Made by a program: the position numbers and the translations under genes
From: Ypsolopha sequella
Lineage: Eukaryota > Arthropoda > Insecta > Lepidoptera > Ypsolophidae
Assembly: GCA_934047225.1 (NCBI GenBank)
Contig: OW203987.1
Span: 9,451,501-9,515,500, forward strand
DNA length: 64,000 bases
Direction of reading: 5' to 3'
The notes under the pieces: model-generated
Database searches by the model: none
What the model saw: the letters and a program-made list of their open reading frames with translations, nothing else
Told to the model about the DNA's origin: nothing
Shown: positions 1-11,689 of the stretch, piece after piece
How positions within the stretch are numbered: the stretch's first letter is position 1
Layout of the letters: every line of letters starts with the position of its first letter

Positions 1-494
1 TGCATAACTTAACTTTGTTTTTCTTGTTTAGGAGTTAAAATTGAAAACATTTCGATATGTATCAGTTGACGCCAATATTTCAGTATTAGTGAGGTTTATA
101 AAGCATGAGTTTGAAATCTAATGCACAATTATTCATGATGTTGTCCAAACAAAATTAAACCGCATTTTAAGGTGGTTGGGAGAAGATCATGACTAATTGT
201 GTATACAATTTCAAACTCTTGCATTGTAAACATAGACGAATTCGTCTATGATTGTAAACCTCACTAATACTTCATGATCTTGTCCAAACAAAGTTAAAAC
301 AGCATTTTAAGGTGGTTGGGAGAAGATCATGACTAATTGTGTATACAATTTCAAACTCTTGCATTGTAAACATAGACGAATTCGTCTATGATTGTAAACC
401 TCACTAATACTGAACTATTGGCGTCAAATGCCACATACCAAAATGTTTTTCAATTTTACATTTCTAAACAAGAAAAACAAAGTTAAGTTATGCA
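1..494. mobile_element. Hairpin MITE with ~100-bp TIRs and duplicated core
   Basis: The first ~100 bases (starting TGCATAACTTAACTTTG) recur as an imperfect reverse complement at about 395-494. Between the arms a 140-bp segment occurs twice in tandem (about 132-270 and 272-410), each copy carrying the perfect palindrome CATAGACGAATTCGTCTATG. There is no coding capacity, so this is a non-autonomous DNA element. The left end touches the window edge, so the true boundary and target duplication cannot be judged. Confidence 0.75.
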
Positions 495-2138
495 CTTTTC
501 GCTAAGCTACTGACGTTTCACCTTAAGCTCAAAAAGTTAGCCTTCTTTTTTTTGCATTTTTGGATCCTCTCTTTATTTAGTTTTAAAATATTGCTTGCAT
601 CTCTGTAAATCTCATTCCTAATTAAGCTCTGCACCTGGTGTTTGTATGCCAAGACGTCTCCAATCATGCAATAGAATCACCTACACGACTTATATGGTTA
701 TCCGACGATGGGGAAATCAGATCAAGTAACTGTCCGTGACACTTGCAGAAACATATCGATATCACGGACGTGCACTATATGGCTTACTGTTCTACTGTTA
801 GTGCACAGTTGTATTAATTATCGGAAATCGATAACATAATGATATACAGAACGGCGGACTGTTAGTCATAGCTCTTTGTTATTTGTGGATATATCTGATA
901 AATGATAGGCCTCTAACAGTCGTTGGAATGTACAAGGGGATGGAGCAAAATCGCAAGAAAACAAACATTATAATGGTTAGTTATTATACGTTAATGGAAT
1001 AAGTAGTTGAAAAGAAAAAAAAAATACAAAAGAAAGCTGACGCTCAGTTTAACTATTAGACGCTGGCCTAGAGCCAGAGCCAACAAAGTCATATTAAATC
1101 TGTGATAACATCGGCTGTAACGCTAATAGCTTATTCAACTCAAGCCGAAAAATAGATAATACCACTATGGACTATTGTAAACACTTTCTTGATCATAAAT
1201 CTCCACGGAATAAAAATGAAATAGTATCTCAATTAAAAGTAAAATGTCTGCAATTAAGAATTAGCAGCGGGAATTTTTGTTTAAGTTATGAGAGGAGTTT
1301 TATACAATGGAACAATGTGGGGACCACACATTGCGCACGCGCATAACGACTACCACAATCACGATATCATGGCTGCCAGTCATGACTTCTAGATACTAGA
1401 AATAAGATTGGTTTTGCACCATCCAATTCGCCCTCCTCCCAAAGTACTTAGTTATTGCATGTCATGTGTATGTCACTTCCCGCCACTAATTTTGTGCAAT
1501 TAGGCTCCTATTCATTTGCGGTTGTCGAGTTCCGTAGTCGACACCTTGATGGTGCAATTGTCTTTGTATCTTGGAAAAACGGAAGAATTTTCCCAAACAA
1601 TTTCGGAATAAAAAGCAACACTTTCGTACAAAGCAAGATTTTGCAAAGCTAATTCCAGAGTTCGCGTCTTAATTATAAATTATTTGTCTAATTAGTAATT
1701 AAAGAACGAGTTAGTGGGCACCGCTGCAGTCGGCCATGCGTTACTAACAAATTAATCTTAATAAACAAGCTTTTGTCTTAGCCGGTCATTGTTCGCAGCC
1801 TTTTTATGGCAACCTCCAAGCGAGACTGCCCAAACTTGTGCCAAAGCAACCAGACAAACCTGATGACTCTTATCTCAACAGCAATAAAATTTATAATCGC
1901 GCATAAATTATGCCACCGTTCTAAAGGAAGATGCCATATCGTAGTGAGTGCCCATGTTTGCATACAATGGCAAGAGTTATTATAAATATGATTCAACGGG
2001 CCCTTATCGATTTAACATCGGAAATCGTCGCTCATTGGTCTCTTGGAAGGTGGCTAGCGTTACCACACATAGTAGGTTGAAAAATAAACAAATATATCAA
2101 ACTTCAATAGGAAAATCCTATACTTATCGCACAAATAT
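495..2138. other. No gene recognised
   Basis: A+T-rich unique-looking sequence. The short open frames here have no family motif, codon pattern or splice context that would support a gene. No clear repeat was seen. Confidence 0.5.
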
Positions 2139-2395
2139 ACAAGGTGACTTTTTGATCATCGTCCAAATTCATACTTGATAAATGATCAGTATCTTGGATC
2201 AACAAGAATTTTTGTGAAAATCCTAAAATGAAATTTCGGCTTCCCATTGAAATTCACTTCCAGTCCCGAGTGAATCACTATGGTGAGTCGAAATTTCATT
2301 TTATGAAATTCACCAAAATTGTTATTGATCCATGATACTGATCACTTACCAAGCCACCAGTATGAATTTGGACGATGATCAAAAAGTCACCTTGT
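2139..2395. mobile_element. Short TIR element (MITE), 257 bp
   Basis: The ends are inverted: ACAAGGTGACTTTTTGATCA at the left and its reverse complement at the right, with further complementarity inward (a 'tactgatca' block and 'gaaatttc' blocks). The pairing covers roughly 40 bases per arm and continues imperfectly to the centre. The flanks AAATA (2133-2137 and 2396-2400) resemble each other but are not adjacent to both ends, so the target duplication is uncertain. Confidence 0.7.
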
Positions 2396-2770
2396 AAATA
2401 GAGAGCTATCATTTACTGAAACCAGTCTGCTGATATATTATTAAAAACTTTCCCTAAAAAGTAAGCCCGCATTTTAATTTTACTTTTCATATTTTTAAAT
2501 ACTTCATATTATTTTGGGGAAGACTTAATTTTTTTTTATCGAGTATAGATCTTTTGTGAATGTAAGAATTTATACTTTTAATGTCAACTTATCGACTTTC
2601 ACAGATTATCCTTCAAAATTGCATGATCTAACAAATGGTTGATTGTTAGTATAATAAGCGTGGGAACGATAGAATGAATACACGCTAAGACTTAAACCAC
2701 GTCAGTACCTACTGATGTATTACCGTCGAGTTAGTTTATTTATTACTCATCTTCAGTCGCCCTCGCAAAT

Positions 2771-3616
2771 CTTAAGCGTTGGTGGTGCAACTCGGTGTAT
2801 CTCTAGCACTTCTTAGCCAACTCCTTTAGTTTATTACTTTAACTAACTACTGTATACATTTATACTTAAGCGTTGGTGGTGCAACTCGGTGTATCTCTAG
2901 CACTTCTTAGCCAACTCCTTTAGTTTATTACTTTAACTAACTACTGTATACATTTATACTTAAGCGTTGGTGGTGCAACTCGGTGTATCTCTAGCACTTC
3001 TTAGCCAACTCCTTTAGTTTATTACTTTAACTAACTACTGTATACATTTATACTTAAGCGTTGGTGGTGCAACTCGGTGTATCTCTAGCACTTCTTAGCC
3101 AACTCCTTTAGTTTATTACTTTAACTAACTACTGTATACATTTATACTTAAGCGTTGGTGGTGCAACTCGGTGTATCTCTAGCACTTCTTAGCCAACTCC
3201 TTTAGTTTATTACTTTAACTAACTACTGTATACATTTATACTTAAGCGTTGGTGGTGCAACTCGGTGTATCTCTAGCACTTCTTAGCCAACTCCTTTAGT
3301 TTATTACTTTAACTAACTACTGTATACATTTATACTTAAGCGTTGGTGGTGCAACTCGGTGTATCTCTAGCACTTCTTAGCCAACTCCTTTAGTTTATTA
3401 CTTTAACTAACTACTGTATACATTTATACTTAAGCGTTGGTGGTGCAACTCGGTGTATCTCTAGCACTTCTTAGCCAACTCCTTTAGTTTATTACTTTAA
3501 CTAACTACTGTATACATTTATACTTAAGCGTTGGTGGTGCAACTCGGTGTATCTCTAGCACTTCTTAGCCAACTCCTTTAGTTTATTACTTTAACTAACT
3601 ACTGTATACATTTATA
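2771..3616. repeat. Tandem array, 9 x 94 bp, units apparently identical
   Basis: The 94-bp unit starts CTTAAGCGTTGGTGGTGCAA and ends CATTTATA. Starts fall at 2771, 2865, 2959, 3053, 3147, 3241, 3335, 3429 and 3523, exactly nine units. By eye I see no differences between units. Each holds a short inverted pair (TTAGTT ... AACTAA). The spacing is exact with no spacer, so it is not a CRISPR-like array. Perfect homogeneity points to very recent expansion or to an assembly artefact. Confidence 0.95.
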
Positions 3617-4532
3617 CTCTAAGACTGTATGAGTATTAACAGTTATGAGAAAAGGGAGCCTTCAATATCTCGATAAAGCTTTTTTAACCAGTTCTACCAA
3701 GTATTCAAATTAAATTTAACTTCAACAAAGTCCTTGATTGGGTCCATGATTCAAATTCAAACTTTTAGGAATTAGAAAGGTTAAATTAGAAGGAAAAAAG
3801 ATGTTATAAATTTGTCTTTGCAGTACAATTTGTACAAATCAGCAGACTCGACTTTCATACATTTATGGAAAAAAAAAAGTATCAGACAACTTTGTGTAAA
3901 TGTAACCGGGTATTAAACCATTCCTAAGATAAAGGTTTGCTGAACACAAATATAGCAATACATAACTATACACAATATATACTATAGTGTTATATTTGGC
4001 AAGTTCTGCCAGACAAAACAAATGAATGAAAAGTCAGCAAGCGAACTCCATTGAAAAACACTAACACGCTCGCAAAGTACAACGATATAAATAAGTTTGA
4101 AGGCCGACGAAGTCTCCAAGAAGTCATATATTAACCACAACCATAAAGTGTACCATAATAACATTCAAGCAGCCATAGTGTTCTAAATCACTATCGTGTT
4201 ACTCATCATGCATGAGGTATAGGAAATTGATGTCATGGAGCAAATAAATGCGCACACATGGCGACCCGCCAGGTTCATTGTTTACGGAGAAACACTGAAA
4301 ACAGACACACTCGAATTTCCTACAACAATCCGGTGAGTCTTGCTAGCAACAGGAAATAAAACGGTTTTTTAGTACAGAAATTAGAACATTCTGTGTTTTT
4401 TTTTATATTGGAATATAGTAGAATATACTCAAAGGAAGGTACTTTACTTACTTAATCTATTAGGTACTCGTATAGATTAAAAGGATTTTTTATTTTTATT
4501 TTAATTAACTATGAATTGAAAAGAGAGGCCTC
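3617..4532. other. No gene recognised; flank of transposon
   Basis: A+T-rich sequence without a supported gene. The last ~40 bases before 4533 may be part of the LINE remnant that continues at 7394 beyond the inserted transposon. Confidence 0.45.
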
Positions 4533-4537
4533 CGGCG
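4533..4537. repeat. Target-site duplication CGGCG (left copy)
   Basis: CGGCG immediately precedes the left TIR; the same five bases follow the right TIR at 7389-7393. A 5-bp G+C-rich duplication of the CGNCG type is characteristic of the Transib superfamily. Confidence 0.9.
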
Positions 4538-7388
4538 CACACAGGCGGAAAATCGATAAAAGCTGGCAGAAACTAAATGAGTAAAAATGGCAAAAATCCA
4601 GTTTTAATTGTTGTAGCCCACTGCACAATAGATAAGCCCAACTAATTGCGCTTGCGCGGCCCAGGTAGAAGCCACCAAATGGACGCCATCTTAGTCCAAA
4701 GTTTGACTTGTTAAGCGGCGGATGTGTTTTGCTTCATTTAGGGGCTACTTCAAGTAAATTAAATTGTGACATAACGTGAAGTTCTTGGTGTTTCAACAAT
4801 GGATGCTGTTCCAGGAGGTAATGATTATGCATTTATATAGTATTTTAGATTTCTAACTTGGATTTTACATTTTTTATGATTTTTTGTACGAAATGTAATT
4901 TTTAAAAAAGAAAAAATATTTCTTATAGCTTAAATGTTCAATTTCCTGCCATATCATTTCTTAAAACAATGTTTATTCCACGCTTTGTTTATCGCTTAAT
5001 CAATAAATGTTACTACTAAAGGCGACCGTTGGCGACGCTTTAACTAAATATGCATTTATATGCCAAAAAATGTTGAGTAGATAATTTGTGTAGTTTGTTT
5101 TTAGGTTTAGTTAATTTATTTGTTTATTAAATATTTAGTAATCTAGTTATCCCTCTTACAGTGAATTATAGTAGGCATTTAGTTTACATCCAAAACATTA
5201 TGTTTGTTATAATTTGTTATAATTATTTCTTTGTAGGGTCCGGCAATGAAGAAATTTGCATAAGCAGATTGACTCTTGTAGGCTATTACAGAGAGTCTAG
5301 CTTAAAGAATGATGCTGGTAGAATGGATTACTTATGTAACAAGGTTCAAAATGCTCTGAGAATGTCAGATCTGTCAAGTGACGTAAAAAGCGTTTTAAGC
5401 AAGATGATCTATACTTACAAACAAAAGCTTGAAAAATCACATAAAAACTTTGAGCGCTGCAAAAACGCAAATAAAAATTGGTTTGGCGCTTACGTTTCAT
5501 TTCCTGTGCCGAACATAGGACAAAACAGAAGCAGTGGATCGGGTGGTCGTCCCGCTAAAGACTTTGAAGAGTGCGCAGAACGTACGAAACGTAAAAAGAC
5601 TGAAGATGTTCGAAAGAACTTGGCACCTGCAGAATTAGCTTTTGCAGCACAAATGAATTACAGAGCGACTGGAGAAGTTAAGAAATCTAAACGAATAAAA
5701 GAGATTTCCATGGATACAAATTCTAAAACAATGTCTGAACCACATGCAAGCTATACTCCAGACAAAGCATTATCTTTGGTTATCGAGAGCCACCTAACAA
5801 AACACCAGTACAACTCATTGCGTAAGTCTGCATTGGAGTTAAATTGCAATCTCTACCCTCCCTATGAAACAGTTACAGAAGCAAAAAAGAAGTGCTACCC
5901 TTAAGGTATATTTTGTACTGAAATAAATGCTGAAGTTGCTCTTCAACATCTTTTGAATAATACCGCTGAGAGACTGCTGCTTTCTCTTAAAGAAGTTATT
6001 TTACGTTTGAGTCAAAACCAGAGACAAAACTTGTGCCTTATCTCGAAGTGGGGATGTGATGGATCAGGGTCTCATTCTCAATATAAACAGAAGTTTCAAA
6101 ACATAGAATCTTCCGATGAAAACATGATGGTTACAACAATAGTGCCGATACGTTTAGTTACAACAAATAATACAATTGTCTGGCAAAATCCCCGGCCTTC
6201 CTCACCACGATACTGCCGGCCTTTGAAACTTCAGATGGCTCATGAAACTTCAGAGCTATCCAGACAAGAAGCTGAAAATTTACGAATACAAATAGCAGAC
6301 CTCTTGCCGACAACAAATGAAGAATGGTGCATGAAACACTCGTTAAAGTTGACAATGGTTGATGGAAAGATGGTAAATGCACTAACAAACACGAGCTCAG
6401 CGATGCGTTGCTACCTCTGTGGTGCAACATCCAAAGAGTTCAATAAACTAAAGATTTGTTTAGAAAAACCAGTAAAAAACGAAAATTTGGAATATGGAAT
6501 TTCGTCACTTCATGCCTGGATTCGTTTTGCTGAATGCATCTTGCATCTAGCATATAAATTAAAACTATCCAAGTGGCAAGCAAGAGGTGTAAGACAAAAA
6601 AAGATCGTAGCAGATGAAAAAAAACGAATCCAGAACGAATTCCTAGAGACACTTGGGCTACATGTTGACAAACCGAGACAAGGAGGAGGGACATCAACAG
6701 ACGGAAATACAGCTCGTAGGATGTTCCAGCACGCCGAAGAAGTGTCTCAAATCACTGGCGTCAATTTAAATATTATAAACCAATTGCACACTATACTTAA
6801 AACTTTTATCGTGTGGTTATAAAATCCGCACAGAGAAATTCAGGCAATTTTGCCTTCGAACAGCATCAGCGTTTATTTTTAACTATCCATGGTTTAACAT
6901 GCCCACTACCCTACATAAAATTTTAATCCATGGTCATCAAATTGTAGAGAATATGGGAATAGCTATAGGACTTCTAAGCGAAGACGCGCAAGAAAGTCGC
7001 AATAAAGACATAAGGCAATATAGAGAACACTACTCAAGAAAATTTTCAAGGAAAATGGCTATGGAAGATACTTTCCATAGACTCATGGTATCTTCAGACC
7101 CATATATAACCGGACTAAGAACATTAATGCCGAAAAAGACATCATCTTTCTCCGCATTAGAATTAAGTCTGGTAGATGAAAATTTTTCATAATAATAAAT
7201 ATATTTTTCACGATATAAATGGTTTTATTTTATTCATATCCCCAATACGCGGAATCCCTTTACTCTCAATCATATTATTTTAAATTTTACTGATTAACTC
7301 AATATTTATCTATGAGAAAAACAACACATAAGTCAAATATAACTTAAATTAGGTTTATGCCAGCTTTTATCGATTTTCCGCCTGTGTG
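4538..7388 (+). mobile_element. RAG1-like / Transib-superfamily DNA transposon, 2851 bp
   Basis: The element is bounded by inverted repeats beginning CACACAGGCGGAAAATCG; left (4538-4573) and right (7353-7388) arms match at 35 of 36 positions, the first 31 being identical. A perfect CGGCG duplication flanks it. Transib and RAG recombination-signal ends begin CAC, as here (CACA). Inside is one plus-strand transposase gene of the RAG1 type with a short 5' exon. Removing the element and one CGGCG copy rejoins a LINE sequence, so it inserted into an older retrotransposon. Terminal preservation suggests it is young, although the gene is broken in two places. Confidence 0.92.
4799..7192 (+). pseudogene. 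RAG1-like (Transib) transposase, broken by one stop and one frameshift
   Basis: This would encode the DDE-type transposase of the surrounding element, related to the RAG1 core. The proposed exon 1 is 4799-4817 (ATG ... G|GTAATG) and exon 2 starts at 5237 after TTTGTAG; phases agree. Recognisable blocks in order: GRPAKDFEECAERTKRKK; KWGCDG (first catalytic Asp codon 6058-6060); MVDGKM (second Asp 6361-6363); MRCYLCGATSKE, matching the RAG1 zinc-binding C-x2-C; DGNTARRMF; HKILIHG and LLSEDAQESRNK, matching the RAG1 block with the catalytic Glu (codon 6992-6994). An in-frame TAA at 5902-5904 interrupts it, and a frameshift lies near 6790-6815, after which reading continues to a stop at 7190-7192 and an AATAAA-type signal. 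Total length would be about 657 residues, normal for the superfamily. The copy is probably not autonomous, but very recently inactivated; sequencing error is an alternative. Confidence 0.9.
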
Positions 7389-7393
7389 CGGCG
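7389..7393. repeat. Target-site duplication CGGCG (right copy)
   Basis: Perfect match to the copy at 4533-4537, directly abutting the right TIR. Confidence 0.9.
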
Positions 7394-7690
7394 TTAGAAA
7401 TGTGGTGCTGGAGGACGATGGAAAGAATTAGCTGGACGGAGTGGAAGACTAATCAGAAAGTGCTTAGAATTGTAAAGGAAAAAAATGTTTATAAAGATCC
7501 GTTGCAAACTGAAGAGGGAAAATGATAATTAAGACAATTTTCTTGAAAAATATCATAAAAGGAAATGTCGAGGGGAAAAGAGGAAGAAGAAGACTTAGAT
7601 GCAACTATTTTACTCAAGTGAAGGAGACACCAAGACGTCAAATCATTATCAGAAGAAAGAGAAGAATGGCGGTTACTCCATCGACAAGAG
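7394..7690 (+). pseudogene. RTE-type LINE C-terminal remnant
   Basis: Translation with frameshifts gives blocks such as LEMWCWRTMERISWTEW and GNVEGKRGRRRLR, typical of the region after the reverse transcriptase fingers/thumb in RTE/BovB-like retrotransposons (consensus style 'MWCWRRM.RISW' and 'GK.EGKRGRGRPR'). It starts immediately after the Transib target duplication and would be continuous with the sequence left of 4533 if the transposon were absent. It is decayed and cannot be functional. Confidence 0.7.
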
Positions 7691-7868
7691 CGTAGCTTTT
7701 AAGTTATAGAGAGATTGAAATCATTAAATACCTTTTATCTACTCTCATGTCGTAAATTCGAATTATAAACTTCAAAATGTGTTTATATGGACATACTTTA
7801 TGAACACAATACCGAAATTTAAACATATAATCATATTACAACACTTTGTCTCTAACAAAATAATGTTA

Positions 7869-7980
7869 TAATAGTAGTTTATGCTACAAGTGCGATAAGG
7901 AGGCAATAACTTACAAGGACGATTCGAAACATGAGCGTAGCGAGTAAACTGTGCATACTCGTGTGATACTATTTAAAAAC
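7869..7980 (+). repeat. Diverged palindromic-head repeat
   Basis: This shares 'atagtagtttatgctacaag' and the centre GAGCGTAGCGAG with the ~390-bp family at 15.6, 39.7, 50.4 and 62.0 kb, but the tail is missing and the palindrome is decayed. It is probably an older member or a related subfamily. Confidence 0.55.
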
Positions 7981-9339
7981 CTCGCCTACCCTCTATTATG
8001 TAACAGTTTCATAAGCTACTATTACTTCGTCTCTGTAACAGCAATTTAAGCCAAGAAAATAAATTAAAAACCGGTCAAGTGCGAGTAGAACATGCGCCCT
8101 GTGGGTTTCATGCCATTAAAATTACGTAATAGACTTCGAACAAAAATTACAATTTTAAATCTGCAAAATTAAGATGTCTCACATTATGTTACAGTTCCCA
8201 ATGCCTCACATGTTACAGTTGCACAAAATACTTAGATTATGGTACATTTATCTTAAGTCTCAATTATCTTTACAACTTGAAGCCAATTTACAAAGACAAT
8301 GAATGATCCATTTGGATTTTATATTATATTTTAAAAGGAGCAAATTACATGAACAGTCTTCAAACAAAACTTTTCATTTTTCACTAGTTTTAAACAAGTA
8401 ATTTTATTTATTTATTTAGTTTTAATTAGGAAAACATATAGTCTATAATATAAACATACAGGATTACAATACACTAAATGAATCACAGACCAAAAAGTTT
8501 TCAGAAATTTCAGAAACATAATGACACATCACGACGACTCAGTAAAAAAAAACACAAAATATGTTAATAGTTACACAAAGGAATAAAAAATTACAAAATA
8601 GCATTCATGAAATACAAAAAAAATGAACATAACTCGAGCTTCTCTTTTCATAAATTTCACTTTACTTCCCACTGGTAGGCATTTAAATTTCTTGGGACTT
8701 TTTTCTGTACACCCTCTGAGATAAGAAAAAGACACCCAAATCTGAAAATTTGTTATTAAAGTCGTCCAATGCTCGATGAAGAACGGTGTTGCTTCAATAC
8801 TACATACGTACGTAATATAATAGTATATAATATAAATATAGCATATAATATAATACCTAGTATAATAGTGTAACACGTACACGTGCCGCTAACTAAAAGC
8901 AACATCAGTTTCCTGAACACGTGCTGGAAGTTGCAAGATCATTATGTGAACTTGTGAGGATCGCATACGTTTCTATTCATACCTAAACAAAACTAAAAGT
9001 GACTAATCCACGAATTTAAAAAACCAAATCGATTATTAAAATGTTTGAACACCGTTAATTGGTGGCAATTGCAAGAAAAAGTTTGAATATATCTTGAATT
9101 GAAACTCACTTGGATAGCACTTTTCCGCAATTTTATTACTAGCTGGCCAGTTTTACCTATTTGGGTATAAAAAATTATAAGCTTGGACGGCGATTCAAAA
9201 TTGCAAAAGTAGAAAAATCAATCATTCGAAATCTACCGTAGCAAATTTTTTCGCAGAATCGCCGTCCTGGTTCGTTCACTGCTGGACCTAGGCATTTCCA
9301 AGATTTTCCTACTCATATTCATATATAGCTGTTCTCCTG
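7981..9339. other. No gene recognised; small repeat remnants
   Basis: At about 8066-8090 lies a scrap of the 'accggtcaagtgcgag' repeat. At 9185-9268 there is a short hairpin with ends GGACGGCGATTC / GAATCGCCGTCC. Open frames in the A+T-rich 8571-8882 stretch show no family motif. Confidence 0.5.
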
Positions 9340-9560
9340 GAAGAAATGCCCATACTCACATACGCTGGGCAGGCAGGTTGGTGAGCGCAGTTGGCAAACC
9401 TTTTGTATGAGGCCCAGAAATTGGGGATGGATTTACCGTCACCAATCGGTTCCAGGCATGGTGGGCCACTTGGCTGTGCCTGTTTGAGACCTGACCTCTT
9501 ACACTTCCTCGAATAACTTTGGGGGGGCTTGCAAGCAAGCTGGTGGTACCACCACAGTCG
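9340..9560 (-). repeat. Lepidopteran dispersed repeat, minus copy
   Basis: The segment 'cccatactcacatacgctgggcaggcaggttggtgagcgc' is the reverse complement of part of the longer copy at 55258-55695. The remainder is diverged. The open frame on the minus strand here is repeat-derived and not a gene. Confidence 0.7.
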
Positions 9561-9619
9561 AGCTCGGCATCAGCTCTACCAACATTGATTGCACAGATGG
9601 AAACAAACATAATAAGGTT

Positions 9620-11364
9620 AAAATTACTTAATACTTTGATAATGCCGCCAAAAGCGGCGTATTTCGAAACGTCTGTCTGCCAGTTATACTGATATTTTAG
9701 TCGTTTAATTTGTTACAACTTAGTCCAGCGGTTTTAGCCGTACGTCACGTAAGACGCACTAACGCAAAGATTTGTAAAAGAGGAGCTTTATTTATTTCTT
9801 TAGCATGAAATAGCAACGCCCCTTGTGCGTCAAACAATTCTTGTTATCACACTTTGATTGATGTACACGTACATTCCTTTACGGATTCTTAAAAACAAAA
9901 AGAAAACAAATACTTGCAGAACTTGCACTCAAAACATTTTTAGACAGCTTTACAACAGAGACCACAAACCATCATGAGAATTTCAAAGGTAGGACTTATG
10001 AATAGCAGCACTTGTTCAAACAGCAGCCCCATATAAGGAAGAAGTAACAAAACTGGTCTTGTACAAAATACAAACACAATACACTAGCATTGAACGGTAG
10101 GACTAACCTTGGCATCATTATCCTCTAGCTGCCACTGTTTATCACATTGTTAATCCGACTAAACGCTGCTGTCTAATAGATGGACCTAGATTTGCTAAAT
10201 CTGCCTTTTGTCACTTACTTATTTCTATCAACAGATGGCATACAGTTTTTAGTGTTTCAAAAACAAGAATAAAATTTACAAACAAACAATACAATGACTT
10301 GATCACTGATCTTGATGATGATTTAATCTGCTTTAGTAGGATAACAAAGTTTATAATTGTATGCGTGTTTACAAATAATAGAAATAATTACAAACATGAC
10401 AAACTGATTTAGCGGGTTCAGCACGCATTCCCTCACAGTATTTGCCGTCAAAAGGGGTAGGTAAAGCCTAGGTCACCCCATAATACCTATCTGATGAATT
10501 GCCCCAGACACCACTTAGGCATTTATAGCAGTGGGAGAGCGCAAAACAATCCTTGTCTTCTTATGACTTACGACGTAAAAGTGATAATTGAACAAATAGT
10601 GTCCCGTAGTAGGGGATTCGGTATCGGAAGGGTTGAACCCCATATGAGGCTGCTACTTAAGGGTGCTCTCTACAAAAAGCGCAGCAGGGTTTTTACTCTG
10701 ATCCACTAGTCCCCTAAAGGCAATATCGACGTTTTAAAGTCTCCCCAGTCGTTGTGCAGTCCGAACGAATCAATTAATTTGTTATATCACGTATTAAATC
10801 GCATAACCGGTCAATTTCCATCGATCATTACAGGCTGGTCTTTATCAAGATTGTGGATATTATGCAATGGAGAGGAAAGGCCCTAGAGTGGCGGTTTCTA
10901 CCACACTCACACGTCTTAATGATCGGAGTTGCTCGAAGCAACTTTCTCGAGTATAAATGCAAGTTTCTCTGATACAGCCCGCTCTCTAGCAAATAGGCAA
11001 TATTAAGCAGTTTGGACCACAGTTGGATATTGCCACTGGTTCATTTTTTAATGAACACAACGACGGAATGTTGATAATCCTTGCAGTTCGCTATCTACTT
11101 ACATTCAAGGTTTATGCAAACATTCTTGAAAAATGATTTTGTTTAACAATAAATTTACTATACCTACTTTACATCAAATTCTCACATAAATTTATATTTA
11201 TCAAACATCAACAAAAGTCATCGGGCACTAAAGAAAAAGAATTTATAATCCGATAAAATGTTTTCGTGATATCAAGTAATTAAGATGAATTGGTTTAATG
11301 GTGCATAAGTTTTACGGCATAATTTCCACGCAAACACTTTTTCTCTGCAGATCTAACAGTTCCA
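9620..11364. other. No gene recognised
   Basis: No supported gene. The open frame at 10494-10709 has no motif I recognise. A perfect small inverted repeat GTTGCTCGAAGCAAC lies near 10928. Confidence 0.4.
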
Positions 11365-11368
11365 TTTT

Positions 11369-11689
11369 TAGGGTTCTGTACTCAAAGGGTAACCAACGGG
11401 ACCCTATTACTAAAATTTCGCTCTCCGTATGTCTGTCCATCTGTCAGTCCGTCTGTCCGTCTGTCCGTCTGTCACCAGGCTGTATCTCATGAATTGTGAT
11501 AGTTAGACAGTTGAAATTTTCACAGATGATGTATTTCTATTGCCGCTATAACAACAAATACTAAAAACCAGAATAAAATCAATACTTAAGGGGGCTCCCA
11601 TACAACAGACATGTTTTTTTTGCCGTTTTTATAGATAATGCTACGGAACCCTTCGTGCGCGAGTCCGACTCGCACTTGGCCGGTTTTAT
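11369..11689 (+). repeat. Dispersed SINE-like repeat ('gggttctgta ... cttggccggttt'), full copy
   Basis: The copy begins 'agggttctgtactcaaagggt', passes through a CTGTCCGT/GTCTGTC microsatellite (about 11425-11470) and ends 'gagtccgactcgcacttggccggtttt'. Related pieces occur at 8066, 19751, 23645, 34780, 42472, 42934 and 45372. Ends are partly inverted (ggttccgta / tacggaacc). An open frame over the GTCTGTC stretch is only low-complexity translation. Confidence 0.8.

Noticed and set aside
2771..3616. CRISPR-like array
   Set aside because: Units are contiguous and identical with no variable spacers, and the genome is eukaryotic; it is a plain tandem repeat.
5161..5236. Upstream extension of the RAG1-like frame as coding
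   Set aside because: The residues are hydrophobic, A+T-driven, and precede a good acceptor; more likely intron.
11298..11492. Open frame rich in Ser-Val-Cys-Leu
   Set aside because: It translates the GTCTGTC microsatellite of a dispersed repeat.
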